A stretch of 46,373 nt of DNA, from NCBI RefSeq assembly GCF_019904155.1, contig NZ_JAHCMB010000013.1:1-46373 (forward strand), written 5' to 3'. The position numbers and the translations under genes were made by a program. The DNA comes from Paenibacillus sinensis. Its GTDB lineage: Bacteria; Bacillota; Bacilli; Paenibacillales; Paenibacillaceae. Positions 8,528-17,358 of the stretch are shown here, piece after piece; position 1 is the first letter of the stretch; each line of letters opens with the position of its first letter. The notes under the pieces are model-generated. The model ran no database searches. It was not told the origin of the DNA and saw only the letters and a program-made list of their open reading frames with translations.

Positions 8528-9525
8528 GTGACAATATGAACAGCTTACGGCCGGTCGGCATTATCGGAACAGGCAAATATGTTCCGGAACGTATTTTGAC
8601 CAACAGTGATCTTGAGAAGATAGTGGAAACCAATGATGAGTGGATTGTAAGCCGCACAGGCATTCGGGAACGGCATATCGCCGCTCCGGAGGAAGCGACT
8701 TCGGATCTCGCATATCACGCCGCGGTCCGGGCTCTCGATTCGGCGGGCATGAAGGCGGAGGACCTGGATCTAATTATCGTGGCCACGGTAACACCGGATA
8801 CGACGTTTCCTTCGACCGCCTGCATCCTTCAGGACAAGCTGGGCGCCAAAGGCGCAGCGGCGTTCGATCTGTCGGCAGCCTGCTCCGGCTTCGTGTACAG
8901 CCTGGCGACAGCAGTCGGATTCATCCAGAACGGCATGTACAACAACGCTCTGATTATCGGTGCGGACACGCTCTCGCGGATCACCGACTACACCGATCGC
9001 AATACCTGCGTGCTCTTCGGCGACGGTGCCGGAGCCGTCATCCTCGGCGAAGTTCCGGAGGGTAGAGGCTTCAAGTCGTTTGACCTGGGAGCGGAAGGTG
9101 CGGGCGGTACGCTTCTGAAGCTTGAAGGCGGCGGCTCGCGTCTCCCTGCCTCGGCCGAGACGGTGGAAGGGAAGAAGCATTATATCTACATGAACGGACG
9201 CGAGGTGTTCAAGTTCGCGGTTCGGGTCATGGGTACCGCGACCGAGAAGGTGCTGGAGAAAGCGGGTCTGACCAAAGAGAATATCGATATCTTTGTACCG
9301 CATCAGGCCAATATCCGTATCATCCAGTCCGCTATGCAGCGGCTGGAGCTTCCGCCGGAGAAGGTTGTTATTAATGTAGACAAATACGCGAACACCTCCG
9401 CAGCGTCGATTCCGCTTGCGCTTGTCGAAGCCGCCGAGGAAGGCCGCATAAAGGAAGGCGACGCAGTTCTGATGGTCGGCTTCGGCGGCGGCCTGACGTG
9501 GGGCGCTTCCATATTGATCTGGTAG
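8524..9525 (+). CDS. fabH: Beta-ketoacyl-ACP synthase III (FabH)
   Basis: Starts fatty acid chains by condensing acetyl- or branched acyl-CoA with malonyl-ACP. The catalytic triad is intact: Cys in DLSAACSGFVYSL, His in FVPHQANIRII and Asn in YANTSAASIP. The glycine-rich C-terminus GFGGGLTWGA is also typical. GTG 8524 overlaps the plsX stop (GTGA); an in-frame ATG at 8536 gives a product closer to the usual start (MNSLRPVGIIGTG), and neither has a strong ribosome binding site. Branched-chain primer use is usual in this group but cannot be read from the sequence. A second, atypical KAS III-like gene lies at 44936-45931. Confidence 0.97.
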   Translation: MSDNMNSLRPVGIIGTGKYVPERILTNSDLEKIVETNDEWIVSRTGIRERHIAAPEEATSDLAYHAAVRALDSAGMKAEDLDLIIVATVTPDTTFPSTACILQDKLGAKGAAAFDLSAACSGFVYSLATAVGFIQNGMYNNALIIGADTLSRITDYTDRNTCVLFGDGAGAVILGEVPEGRGFKSFDLGAEGAGGTLLKLEGGGSRLPASAETVEGKKHYIYMNGREVFKFAVRVMGTATEKVLEKAGLTKENIDIFVPHQANIRIIQSAMQRLELPPEKVVINVDKYANTSAASIPLALVEAAEEGRIKEGDAVLMVGFGGGLTWGASILIW

Positions 9526-9546
9526 GCTGAAGGGAGAATTTCAGTA

Positions 9547-10470
9547 ATGGGCAAAACGGCATTTGTATTTCCCGGTCAGGGAGCGCAGGCAGTCGGCATG
9601 GCCAAGGATGTATATGACGCGTTCCCCGCTTCCCGTGCGATATTTGAACAGGGCGACGAGGCGCTGGGCTTCGCGCTGAGCACCCTTGTGTTTGAGGGGC
9701 CGGACAGCGAACTCAAGATGACAGCCAACACCCAGCCGGCGCTACTTACGGCCAGCACAGCTCTGCTTGAAGCGCTGAAAGGAAAAGGACTTGAAGCCGA
9801 CTATGTCGCAGGCCACAGCCTGGGCGAATACAGCGCCCTTGTAGCTGCCGGCGTTCTGTCCTATTCCGATGCCGTCAAGCTGGTGCGTCTTCGCGGCCGC
9901 TTCATGGAGGAGGCCGTGCCGAACGGCCAAGGCGCTATGGCAGCCGTTCTTGGCGCGGAGCGCGACAATCTGGCCGCGCTGTGCGCAAGCATTTCGGAGA
10001 GTGACGGTCCGGTAGAACTGGCCAATGTCAACTGCCCCGGACAGATTGTTGTCTCGGGTTCGCAGGCAGGCGTTAACGCGGTTGTCCAGCGTGCGAAGGA
10101 AGCCGGTGCGAAGCGGGCGATTCCGCTTGAGGTCAGCGGGCCTTTCCATTCTTCCATGATGAAGGAAGCGGCGGAGCGTCTGGAAGCTGAGCTGCTGAAG
10201 ACCGAGTTCCGTGCGCCGTCGGTACCGGTCGTCGTGAACGTTACGGCGCTTCCGGTAACCGACCCGGAGGAAATCCGGCAGCTTCTGGTTCGTCAGGTGT
10301 ACTCGCCCGTGCTGTGGCAGGACTCTGTTGAGCGTCTGATTGCCGAAGGCGTGGACACATTTGTGGAAATCGGCTCCGGAAGCGTGCTGGCCGGCCTGAT
10401 CCGCAAGATCGACAGAAGCGTCAAGGTTATTGGCATCAGCAGTCTGGCGAGCATCGAAGCGCTGGGCTGA
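9547..10470 (+). CDS. fabD: Malonyl-CoA:ACP transacylase
   Basis: Transfers malonyl groups from CoA to acyl carrier protein, supplying the elongation substrate. Motifs are FVFPGQGAQAVGMAKD at the N-terminus, GHSLGEYSALVAAG with the nucleophilic Ser (about residue 90), the GQIVVSG block, and PFHSSMM with the catalytic His (about residue 201). Length 307 is standard. ATG 9547 follows AGGGAG at workable spacing and lies 21 bases after fabH. A gap of 121 bases separates it from fabG; I see no clear promoter or terminator in it. Confidence 0.97.
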   Translation: MGKTAFVFPGQGAQAVGMAKDVYDAFPASRAIFEQGDEALGFALSTLVFEGPDSELKMTANTQPALLTASTALLEALKGKGLEADYVAGHSLGEYSALVAAGVLSYSDAVKLVRLRGRFMEEAVPNGQGAMAAVLGAERDNLAALCASISESDGPVELANVNCPGQIVVSGSQAGVNAVVQRAKEAGAKRAIPLEVSGPFHSSMMKEAAERLEAELLKTEFRAPSVPVVVNVTALPVTDPEEIRQLLVRQVYSPVLWQDSVERLIAEGVDTFVEIGSGSVLAGLIRKIDRSVKVIGISSLASIEALG

Positions 10471-10591
10471 CCACGGGCGCGAAGGAATTCCGAATCCCTG
10501 CAGCGTCTTTCCGGGCATGATTCATGACGTAATTCAAGAAGTGATTCAATGCGCATTCAACACTTGATCCAATAGGAAAGGGGACTCTCCC

Positions 10592-11341
10592 ATGTTCTCA
10601 GCATTACGTGGCCAGACAGCCCTTGTCACCGGCGCATCGCGCGGTATCGGCCGCAGCATTGCGCTGGCGCTGGCGGAGCACGGCGTCAAGGTTGCCGTGA
10701 ACTATTCCGGCAGCGAGGAAGCTGCGCGGGACACCGTTGCCCGCATTGCAGAGCTTGGCTCGGAGGGCATCGCGCTGCGCGGCAATGTCGGCAGCTCCGA
10801 AGAGGCCGAGGGCCTTGTGAAGGAGGTGCTCGGCGCCTGGGGCAAGGTTGACATTCTGGTCAACAACGCGGGCATTACCCGTGACAACCTCATTATGCGG
10901 ATGAAGGAAGAAGAATTCGATCAGGTCATCGAGACGAATCTGAAAGGCGTGTTCAACTGCCTGAAGGCGGTCACCCGTCCGATGATGAAGCAGCGCTATG
11001 GCCGGATCATCAATATTTCTTCCGTGGTCGGCGTGACTGGCAACCCCGGTCAGGCGAATTATTCTGCTGCCAAGGCCGGAATTATCGGTCTGACCAAATC
11101 CGCGGCCCGTGAGCTTGCTTCGCGCGGCATCACGGTGAACTGCATTGCTCCGGGCTTTATCGACACCGATATGACCCGGGCTCTGTCGGAAGATGTCCGC
11201 GCCGATCTGGCGAAGGGTATTCCGCTGGCGCGCCTGGGTCTGCCGGAGGAGATTGCCTCCGCCGTTCTGTTCCTGGCGTCCGAAGGAGCCTCTTACATGA
11301 CAGGCCAGACGCTGCATGTTGACGGCGGCATGTATATGTAA
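10592..11341 (+). CDS. fabG: 3-oxoacyl-ACP reductase FabG
   Basis: NADPH-dependent short-chain dehydrogenase that reduces 3-oxoacyl-ACP in each elongation round. It has the Rossmann motif TGASRGIGR (residues 14-22), NNAG, the active-site Ser in NISSVVG and YSAAKAG with the catalytic Tyr and Lys, and the C-terminal [13 protein letters not shown]. Length 249 is normal. AGGAAAGGGG precedes ATG 10592. It sits between fabD and acpP as in Bacillus subtilis. Confidence 0.97.
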   Translation: MFSALRGQTALVTGASRGIGRSIALALAEHGVKVAVNYSGSEEAARDTVARIAELGSEGIALRGNVGSSEEAEGLVKEVLGAWGKVDILVNNAGITRDNLIMRMKEEEFDQVIETNLKGVFNCLKAVTRPMMKQRYGRIINISSVVGVTGNPGQANYSAAKAGIIGLTKSAARELASRGITVNCIAPGFIDTDMTRALSEDVRADLAKGIPLARLGLPEEIASAVLFLASEGASYMTGQTLHVDGGMYM

Positions 11342-11350
11342 GCATGATGC

Positions 11351-11452
11351 CGGCCCCGCGACAGGGGCCGAAAAACGGTGAAATGAGCGCGAAAAGCGCG
11401 CCGTAAAGCGTTTTTTTGCTCTATGGTATTTTGTAGTCATTTCTCGTATAAT
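11351..11452 (+). promoter_or_regulatory. fabG-acpP intergenic hairpins and acpP promoter
   Basis: CGGCCCC (11351-11357) and GGGGCCG (11364-11370) form a strong hairpin but with A, not T, after it. A GCGCGAAAAGCGC hairpin and a run of seven T follow. A consensus TATAAT at 11447-11452, preceded by CG and with only a weak -35, is a good candidate for a dedicated acpP promoter. This would give the very abundant acyl carrier protein extra expression. Confidence 0.55.
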
Positions 11453-11474
11453 ACCCTAAGAGGAGGTGAACCGG

Positions 11475-11708
11475 ATGTCCGATGTACTGGAGCGTGTAAA
11501 GCGCATTGTCGTCGACCGCTTAGGCGCTGACGAAGCCGAGGTCACACTTGAAGCATCTTTCAAAGACGATTTGGGAGCTGATTCTCTCGACGTTGTCGAA
11601 TTGGTTATGGAATTGGAAGATGAATTCGATATGGAAATCTCTGATGAAGACGCAGAGAAAATTACGACCGTGGGTGAAGTTGTAAACTACATACAATCTC
11701 ATACCTAG
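11475..11708 (+). CDS. acpP: Acyl carrier protein
   Basis: A 77-residue acidic four-helix protein that carries growing acyl chains on a phosphopantetheine arm. The modified Ser lies in [18 protein letters not shown] (about residue 37). ATG 11475 has AGGAGGTGA 5 bases upstream; the GTG inside that site is not a likely start. It is followed by a strong terminator. Confidence 0.97.
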   Translation: MSDVLERVKRIVVDRLGADEAEVTLEASFKDDLGADSLDVVELVMELEDEFDMEISDEDAEKITTVGEVVNYIQSHT

Positions 11709-11721
11709 AGTCATTGTTTGA

Positions 11722-11761
11722 AAGTCCCGTACCTGCTAAGGCGGGACTTCTCCTCATTTTT
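11722..11761 (+). terminator. Rho-independent terminator after acpP
   Basis: AAGTCCCG (11722-11729) pairs perfectly with CGGGACTT (11742-11749), followed by CTCCTCATTTTT. The 160 bases beyond it to fabF contain a second CGCCG...CGGCG hairpin and a 20-codon ORF. Confidence 0.8.
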
Positions 11762-11869
11762 ACGGTGATTGTGCCCCCTTAGCCTCGGCTCTTCCGGGGG
11801 AAGCATTTCCTGAGCATATTCCAACCGCCGCCGATACTCGCGGCGTTTGCGATTTATAGAGTGATTAAC

Positions 11870-11932
11870 ATGAATGCTGACTTAGTTGCAGCTATTCAGC
11901 AAACTGATGAGGTGAGTGCGTTTGAGTCATAG
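11870..11932 (+). CDS. Possible 20-residue leader ORF overlapping the fabF start
   Basis: ATG 11870 opens a 20-codon frame ([20 protein letters not shown]) that ends at TAG 11930-11932, inside fabF. It overlaps the fabF start by 11 bases in another frame. No strong ribosome binding site precedes it, only GAGTG. It may be chance, or it may couple translation into fabF. Confidence 0.2.
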   Translation: MNADLVAAIQQTDEVSAFES

Positions 11933-13160
11933 AGTGGTTGTTACCGGTATGGGCGTGATTACTGCGCTTGGAAAAGATCTGGATACGTTCTGGGACAGTC
12001 TGATGAGCGGTAAATCCGGCGTCTCCAAAGTTGAAGCTTTCGATGTAAGCGAATATCCGACACAAATCGCGGCGGAAATCAAGGATTTTGATCCCGAAGA
12101 GCTGTTTGGTCGCAAAGAAGCCCGCAAGATGGACCGTTTCGTCCAGTTCGCTCTGGCGGCGGGACAGAATGCGCTGGATGACAGCGGCCTGAAGATCGGC
12201 GAGAATATCGAGGCTGAACGGATCGGTGTATCCGTCGGCTCCGGCATCGGCGGGCTTGGCACCTGGGAAGACCAGCATAATCTGCTGCTCGAGAAAGGTC
12301 CCAAACGCGTCAGCCCTTTCTTCATCCCGATGATGATCGCCAATATGGGCTCCGGCCAGCTGTCGATCAGCTTGGGAGCCAAGGGCCCCAATACGACGCA
12401 GGTTACTGCCTGCGCCACAGGCAGCCATGCCATCGGCGATTCGATGCGCATGATCCAGCGCGGCGATGCCGATGCGATGGTCTGCGGCGGCGCGGAAGCA
12501 ACGATCCGTCCGACGGGCATGGCAGGCTTCTGTGCGATGAGAGCCATGTCGACTAGAAACGACGAGCCTGAGAAGGCGAGCCGGCCGTTCGACACGGATC
12601 GTGACGGATTTGTCATGGGCGAAGGGGCGGGCATTCTGGTGCTGGAATCCCTGGAGCATGCCCAGGCGCGCGGCGCGAGAATCTATGCCGAAGTTATCGG
12701 CTACGGCCTGAGCGGCGACGCTCATCATATGACCGAGCCCGATCCGGATGGCGCTGCACGTTGTATGAAGATGGCGATCCGGGATGCCGGCATTGCGCCT
12801 GAAGATATCGATTATATCAATGCGCACGGCACATCCACGCCTGTAGGCGACAAGTCGGAGACGACGGCAATCAAGACGGCGCTGGGCGATCATGCGTACA
12901 AGGTGGCGGTAAGCTCCACCAAGTCGATGACAGGCCACCTTCTTGGAGCTGCGGGCGGCGTTGAGGCGATCATCTGCGGACTTTCCCTGAATAAGGGCAA
13001 GATTGCGCCTACCATCAATCTGGACAACCAGGACCCGGAATGCGATCTGGACTATGTGCCAAACACACCGCGTGAAGCGGATCTCAATATCGTCATGTCC
13101 AATTCCTTCGGATTTGGAGGCCATAACGCGACCGTTATCTTGAAAAAATACAACCAGTAA
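11922..13160 (+). CDS. fabF: Beta-ketoacyl-ACP synthase II (FabF)
   Basis: Elongates acyl-ACP with malonyl-ACP and releases CO2. The Cys-His-His centre is visible: Cys in [12 protein letters not shown], His in [11 protein letters not shown] and His in [15 protein letters not shown]. The N-terminus [16 protein letters not shown] and length 412 fit the family. The start is taken as TTG 11922, as GAGGTG lies 7 bases upstream; GTG 11916 is in frame but too close to it. It ends 12 bases before rnc. fabF lies between acpP and rnc here, whereas in Bacillus subtilis these are adjacent. Confidence 0.95.
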   Translation: MSHRVVVTGMGVITALGKDLDTFWDSLMSGKSGVSKVEAFDVSEYPTQIAAEIKDFDPEELFGRKEARKMDRFVQFALAAGQNALDDSGLKIGENIEAERIGVSVGSGIGGLGTWEDQHNLLLEKGPKRVSPFFIPMMIANMGSGQLSISLGAKGPNTTQVTACATGSHAIGDSMRMIQRGDADAMVCGGAEATIRPTGMAGFCAMRAMSTRNDEPEKASRPFDTDRDGFVMGEGAGILVLESLEHAQARGARIYAEVIGYGLSGDAHHMTEPDPDGAARCMKMAIRDAGIAPEDIDYINAHGTSTPVGDKSETTAIKTALGDHAYKVAVSSTKSMTGHLLGAAGGVEAIICGLSLNKGKIAPTINLDNQDPECDLDYVPNTPREADLNIVMSNSFGFGGHNATVILKKYNQ

Positions 13161-13172
13161 GGAGAGCGTGCG

Positions 13173-13877
13173 GTGAATGGGGACCTGAAGCAACTACAAA
13201 GTCAACTTCATATTCAATTCCACGATTCTCAGCTACTGAAGCAGGCATTTACCCATGCCTCTTATGTCAACGAGCACCGCTTCAACCAGCACCAGGACAA
13301 CGAGCGCCTTGAATTTCTGGGCGACGCGGTTCTGGAGCTGACGGTTTCCGAATATTTATACCATCTCCTTCCGGACCGTCCGGAAGGAGAGCTGACCAAG
13401 CTGCGCGCCGCGATCGTCTGCGAGCCGTCGCTGGTCAAGTTCGCCGAGAAGCTGGATTTTGGACATTACGTCCTGCTCGGCAAAGGCGAGGAACTGACGG
13501 GAGGACGCACCCGGCCGGCATTGCTGGCCGATGTGTTCGAATCCTTCGTGGGGGCGCTTTACCTGGATCAGGGCCTGGACGCCGTCCGGCGGTTTCTGGA
13601 TGAGTACGTGCTCCCGCTTGTGGAGACCGACGGCAAGCTGCAGCTTGGCGTCAGCGACTTCAAGACCGAGCTGCAGGAGCTGATCCAGCACCACGGGATG
13701 GGAATTCTGGAATACCGGATTGTTGAGGAACGCGGCCCGGCGCATGAGCGTGAGTTTGTATCCGAGGTCAGCATGAGCAGCCGCCTTCTCGGCCGGGGAA
13801 GCGGCCGTTCCAAGAAGGAAGCGGAGCAGCAGGCCGCGGCGGCCGCGCTAAAGCGGTTGAACGAAGGCGGCGTGTGA
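13173..13877 (+). CDS. rnc: Ribonuclease III
   Basis: Double-stranded RNA endonuclease for rRNA and mRNA processing. The RNase III signature [21 protein letters not shown] lies at about residues 43-63, with the second catalytic acidic patch in [18 protein letters not shown]-terminal dsRNA-binding domain contains [21 protein letters not shown]. Length 234 is typical. GTG 13173 has GGAGA 7 bases upstream. In most Bacillota rnc is followed directly by smc. Here a terminator and a 14 kb formate/hydrogen cluster lie between them. Confidence 0.97.
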   Translation: MNGDLKQLQSQLHIQFHDSQLLKQAFTHASYVNEHRFNQHQDNERLEFLGDAVLELTVSEYLYHLLPDRPEGELTKLRAAIVCEPSLVKFAEKLDFGHYVLLGKGEELTGGRTRPALLADVFESFVGALYLDQGLDAVRRFLDEYVLPLVETDGKLQLGVSDFKTELQELIQHHGMGILEYRIVEERGPAHEREFVSEVSMSSRLLGRGSGRSKKEAEQQAAAAALKRLNEGGV

Positions 13878-13897
13878 GGTTGATGGATTGATATGAT

Positions 13898-13953
13898 GGG
13901 GGCGGCAAGGATTGATCTTTCAAGATAGGGATCAGTCTTTGCCGCCCTTTTTC
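13898..13953 (+). terminator. Strong terminator after rnc
   Basis: GGGCGGCAAGGATTGATC on the left arm pairs almost fully with GATCAGTCTTTGCCGCCC on the right, followed by TTTTTC. It closes the fatty acid operon. Confidence 0.9.
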
Positions 13954-14003
13954 ATATGTTTATGGGGGGAACTTCACGACTCGAAATGTCCAATTTTTAT
14001 CGT

Positions 14004-14033
14004 TTGACAAGGCAAAGTGGAAAGGTTTAACAT
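14004..14033 (+). promoter_or_regulatory. Promoter of the formate/hydrogen cluster
   Basis: TTGACA (14004-14009) and TAACAT (14028-14033) with an 18-base spacer, about 50 bases before the DUF2294 gene. I see no clear FNR (TGTGA-N6-TCACA) or Rex site beside it. Confidence 0.6.
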
Positions 14034-14085
14034 GTAATTAATTCTTATATATTCCAAAAAATACAGGCGGATCAGAGGTGTTTGA

Positions 14086-14436
14086 ATGACTGAGTCGGAA
14101 TTCGAATGCCAGGAGAAGATTAGAAGATTGGCCGTGAAGATTGTGAAGCATTACAGAGGCAGAGGGCCGGACAACGTGAAGGTGAGGATGGAGAATTCAC
14201 CGGTAATTACAGTTGAGATTAAAGGGATTCTCTCGAACTTATCCGAAATTTTAATGAAAGAAGGCGCAGAGCAGCTGGTTGCTGATTACTGGAAGATACT
14301 GAAACCCCACTTGGAGAAAGAGTATATGAGCGAGTTGAAGGAAGCGATCGGCGGCGCGTTTACGTACACCTGGAGGATGCTGAATCACTCTCCGTCCGAC
14401 AGGCGAATTGTCGTGCAACTGAATACATCGGTTTGA
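14086..14436 (+). CDS. DUF2294 family protein
   Basis: A 116-residue soluble protein with the DUF2294 pattern: IVKHYRGRGPDNVKVRMEN near the start, then ITVEIKGILSNLSEILMKEGAEQLVADYWK. The biochemical role of the family is not established to my knowledge. Members occur beside formate dehydrogenase genes in Bacillus, which fits its place just upstream of fdhF. ATG 14086 follows CAGAGGTG. It is the first gene behind the cluster promoter. An AGAGCAT...ATGCTTCT hairpin with a T run (about 14443-14477) sits between it and fdhF and could attenuate transcription. Confidence 0.75.
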   Translation: MTESEFECQEKIRRLAVKIVKHYRGRGPDNVKVRMENSPVITVEIKGILSNLSEILMKEGAEQLVADYWKILKPHLEKEYMSELKEAIGGAFTYTWRMLNHSPSDRRIVVQLNTSV

Positions 14437-14561
14437 TTGAAGAGAAAGAGCATTACTCATGCTTCTTCGCTTTTTAATAAGCCATTACACGGACTGGTCT
14501 TGAGTTCAGCTGTGTATTGGCTTTTTTTATTTTGTTTTTTACTGATTATAGGGATGAAAGG

Positions 14562-16721
14562 ATGACTCCACCAATGGTAGACAAAATCTTAACAGTCTGT
14601 CCATACTGCGGAAGCGGCTGCAATCTGAATTTGATCGTCGAGGACGGAAAGGTCGTAGGCGCCGAACCGGCGAATGGCAGAACGAACGAAGGCACTTTAT
14701 GTCTGAAGGGTCATTATGGCTGGGATTTCTTGAATGATCCGAAGATTTTGACGGCCCGCCTCAGAAAACCCATGATCCGCAAAGAGGGGGTTCTTAAGGA
14801 AGTCCCTTGGGAAGAAGCGATACGCTATACGGCCGACCGCCTGCTGGCTATCAAAGATGAATACGGCCCGGATTCCATTATGGGAACGGGTTCGGCGCGC
14901 GGACCGGGGAATGAAGCCAACTATGTGATGCAGAAATTTATGCGCGCTGTAATCGGCACCAACAACATTGATCACTGTGCGAGAGTCTGTCATGGACCTT
15001 CTGTGGCGGGGCTCAGCTACTCGCTAGGCGACGGAGCTATGTCCAATTCGATTCCGGAGATTGAGGATGCCGATCTGCTCCTGATCTTCGGGTACAACGC
15101 TCCTGTAACCCATCCGATTGTAGCCGGAAGAATCGTAAAGGCGAAGCAGAAGGGCGCCACGATCATTGTATGCGATCCCCGGAAGACGGAATCGGCGCGG
15201 CTTGCAGATACCTGGCTTCCCCTTAAAGGCGGAACGAATATGGCGCTTGTCAATGCTTTTGGGCATGTGCTGATCGAGGAGCAGTTATACGATGAGAATT
15301 ACGTTGCCAAGCATGTTGAAGGTCTAGCCGAATATATAGAAAATGTGCGGACATACACGCCTGAATATGCGGAGGGAATCACTGGCGTCAAAGCCGCCGA
15401 CATCCGTAAGGCAATGCGGCAGTATGCCGGGTCGAAGAAAGCGATGATTCTGTACGGCATGGGTGTATGCCAGTTCTCCCAGGCGGTCGATGTCGTGAAG
15501 GGATTGGCTTCATTGGCTTTGTTGACAGGCAATTTCGGAAGATCCTCGGTCGGCATTGGACCGGTCCGCGGCCAGAACAATGTGCAGGGTTCCTGCGACA
15601 TGGGGGCGCTGCCCAACGTATACCCGGGCTACCAATCGGTCACGGATGCTAAAGTTCGCGCCAAGTTCGAGAAAGCATGGGGAGTCAAGCTGCCCGACAA
15701 GAAAGGGTATCATTTGACGGAGATTCCTCACCTGACGCTTAAGGAAGACAAGGTTAAAGCTTTTTACATTTTTGGCGAAGATCCGGTGCAGAGTGATCCC
15801 AATGCGGCTGAAGTGAGAGAGATGCTCGATAAAATGGAGTTCGTCGTCGTCCAGGATATTTTCATGAACAAAACGGCGCTGCATGCCGATGTGATTCTGC
15901 CGGCTACCTCCTGGGGCGAGCATGACGGCGTGTATTCCTCTGCGGACCGCGGGTTTCAACGTATTCGCAAAGCCGTGGAGCCACCAAAGGGCACGAAACC
16001 CGACTGGCAGATTATCTGCGAAATTGCCACCGCGATGGGCTATCCGATGAGCTACAATTCGACCGAGGAAATCTGGGATGAGATGAGGGGACTGTGCCCG
16101 AAATTCGCCGGGGCCAGCTATAAGAAGATGGAGGAGCAGGGGAGCGTGCAATGGCCTTGTCCGACAGAGGATCATCCGGGAACGCCTTATCTATATGAGG
16201 GGAACCGCTTCTCGACGCCGAACGGCAAGGGCCTGCTGTTCGCCTGTGAATGGAGAGCTCCGCTGGAGCAGCCCGACCGGGAATATCCTTTGACGCTGTC
16301 CACCGTCCGCGAAGTCGGTCACTATTCCGTCCGAACCATGACAGGGAACTGCCGGGCATTAAGCCAGCTGTCCGATGAGCCCGGGTATATTCAAATCAGT
16401 CCGGAGGATGCCCGAAAACTCGGGATTGAGGATGGGCATCTCCTGAAGGTCATATCACGCCGCGGGAGAATAACCGCCAGAGCACAGGTCAGCGAACGGG
16501 TGAAGGCCGGAGCGACTTATATGACCTACCATTTCTGGATTGGCGCTTGTAATGAGCTGACCGTCGATGCCCTTGATCCGATCTCGAAGACGCCTGAGTT
16601 CAAGTACTGCGCCATACGTTTGGAGAGAATCCCGGACCAGCAGCAGGCCGAGCTTCAGATTCAAGAGCAGTACGAGTCGCTTAGACGGCAAATGCTGGCA
16701 GGGGCGGGAGCGCATGAATGA
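14562..16721 (+). CDS. fdhF: Formate dehydrogenase H-type catalytic subunit (Cys form)
   Basis: Molybdopterin enzyme that oxidises formate to CO2, or the reverse. The 719-residue protein is collinear with E. coli FdhF (715). The N-terminal [4Fe-4S] motif is CPYC-GSGC with C47 (C13, C16, C20, C47). The metal ligand, selenocysteine in E. coli, is Cys143 in CARVCHGPSVAG (TGT at 14988-14990), followed by the conserved His144. MGD-binding blocks PVRGQNNVQG, DVILPATSWGEHDG and STVREVGHYS are intact. No Tat signal is present, so it is cytoplasmic. ATG 14562 and ATG 14574 are both plausible starts. The stop overlaps the next gene by 8 bases, which points to a complex with that ferredoxin-like subunit. 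Confidence 0.93.
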   Translation: MTPPMVDKILTVCPYCGSGCNLNLIVEDGKVVGAEPANGRTNEGTLCLKGHYGWDFLNDPKILTARLRKPMIRKEGVLKEVPWEEAIRYTADRLLAIKDEYGPDSIMGTGSARGPGNEANYVMQKFMRAVIGTNNIDHCARVCHGPSVAGLSYSLGDGAMSNSIPEIEDADLLLIFGYNAPVTHPIVAGRIVKAKQKGATIIVCDPRKTESARLADTWLPLKGGTNMALVNAFGHVLIEEQLYDENYVAKHVEGLAEYIENVRTYTPEYAEGITGVKAADIRKAMRQYAGSKKAMILYGMGVCQFSQAVDVVKGLASLALLTGNFGRSSVGIGPVRGQNNVQGSCDMGALPNVYPGYQSVTDAKVRAKFEKAWGVKLPDKKGYHLTEIPHLTLKEDKVKAFYIFGEDPVQSDPNAAEVREMLDKMEFVVVQDIFMNKTALHADVILPATSWGEHDGVYSSADRGFQRIRKAVEPPKGTKPDWQIICEIATAMGYPMSYNSTEEIWDEMRGLCPKFAGASYKKMEEQGSVQWPCPTEDHPGTPYLYEGNRFSTPNGKGLLFACEWRAPLEQPDREYPLTLSTVREVGHYSVRTMTGNCRALSQLSDEPGYIQISPEDARKLGIEDGHLLKVISRRGRITARAQVSERVKAGATYMTYHFWIGACNELTVDALDPISKTPEFKYCAIRLERIPDQQQAELQIQEQYESLRRQMLAGAGAHE

Positions 16722-17325
16722 CGGTCAGGCCAATTCGTTCGTCATTGCCGACCCGGAGAAATGTATCGGCTGTAAAGCTTGTGAAATCGCCTGCTTCGCC
16801 GTTCATAACCGGTATAACGGTGTTGGCGCAGCGGCGGGCACTGTAAATGTGCCGGTGATCCCGAGGCTGTATGTCATCCGGACGGACAGCCTCACGATGC
16901 CGGTTCAATGCAGACATTGCGAGAACGCCCCTTGCGCCGAGGCGTGTCCGGTAAACGCGATTATCCAGCAGGACGGGGCGATTCAAGTCGATGAAGCCAG
17001 GTGTATCGGCTGCAAGTCCTGTCCGCTTGCCTGTCCTTTTGGGGCGATCGCTCTGTTCCAGGCTTACAGCGGAGGCTCCGAAAATAACAATACCCGTCTT
17101 AAAAAGCGCCAGGATGCAGCATTGGAACGGAAGACGAGAATCATTGCCTACAAATGTGATTTATGCCGGGGTGCATTGCCTTCTGAAGAGCGTGAAGAGT
17201 CGGGTGATCAGTTGGGAGAGCGAACGCCCTGGTGCGTATCGGTATGTCCCGAAGAGGCACTGACGCTTATGACTCCCGTTAAGAAGGAAATGAGCACAAG
17301 GCTTGCGGCAGTTCGGCGGCTGTGA
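16714..17325 (+). CDS. HydN/HycB-like four-cluster ferredoxin subunit 1
   Basis: Electron-transfer subunit of 203 residues with cysteines for four [4Fe-4S] clusters: CIGCKACEIAC (17-27), CRHCENAPCAEACP (66-79), CIGCKSCPLACP (97-108), and CDLC plus CVSVCP in the C-terminal part. This is the HydN/HycB architecture, which links formate dehydrogenase H to a hydrogenase. A Ser/Asn- and charge-rich insert lies between clusters three and four. ATG 16714 overlaps the fdhF stop by 8 bases, so translation is coupled; a longer frame starting at 16567 lies inside fdhF and is not used. A C-terminal basic helix (MSTRLAAVRRL) ends the protein. Confidence 0.92.
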   Translation: MNDGQANSFVIADPEKCIGCKACEIACFAVHNRYNGVGAAAGTVNVPVIPRLYVIRTDSLTMPVQCRHCENAPCAEACPVNAIIQQDGAIQVDEARCIGCKSCPLACPFGAIALFQAYSGGSENNNTRLKKRQDAALERKTRIIAYKCDLCRGALPSEEREESGDQLGERTPWCVSVCPEEALTLMTPVKKEMSTRLAAVRRL

Positions 17326-17358
17326 CCAATCCATGATGAAAAGAAGGTTAATTGTAAA

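Noticed and set aside
11351..11375. CGGCCCC/GGGGCCG hairpin as a terminator for fabG
   Set aside because: It is followed by AAAAA, not a T run, so it does not fit a plus-strand intrinsic terminator.
16567..16713. N-terminal extension of the first ferredoxin subunit
   Set aside because: It lies inside fdhF in another frame. ATG 16714 gives the normal HydN start and the expected overlap with the fdhF stop.
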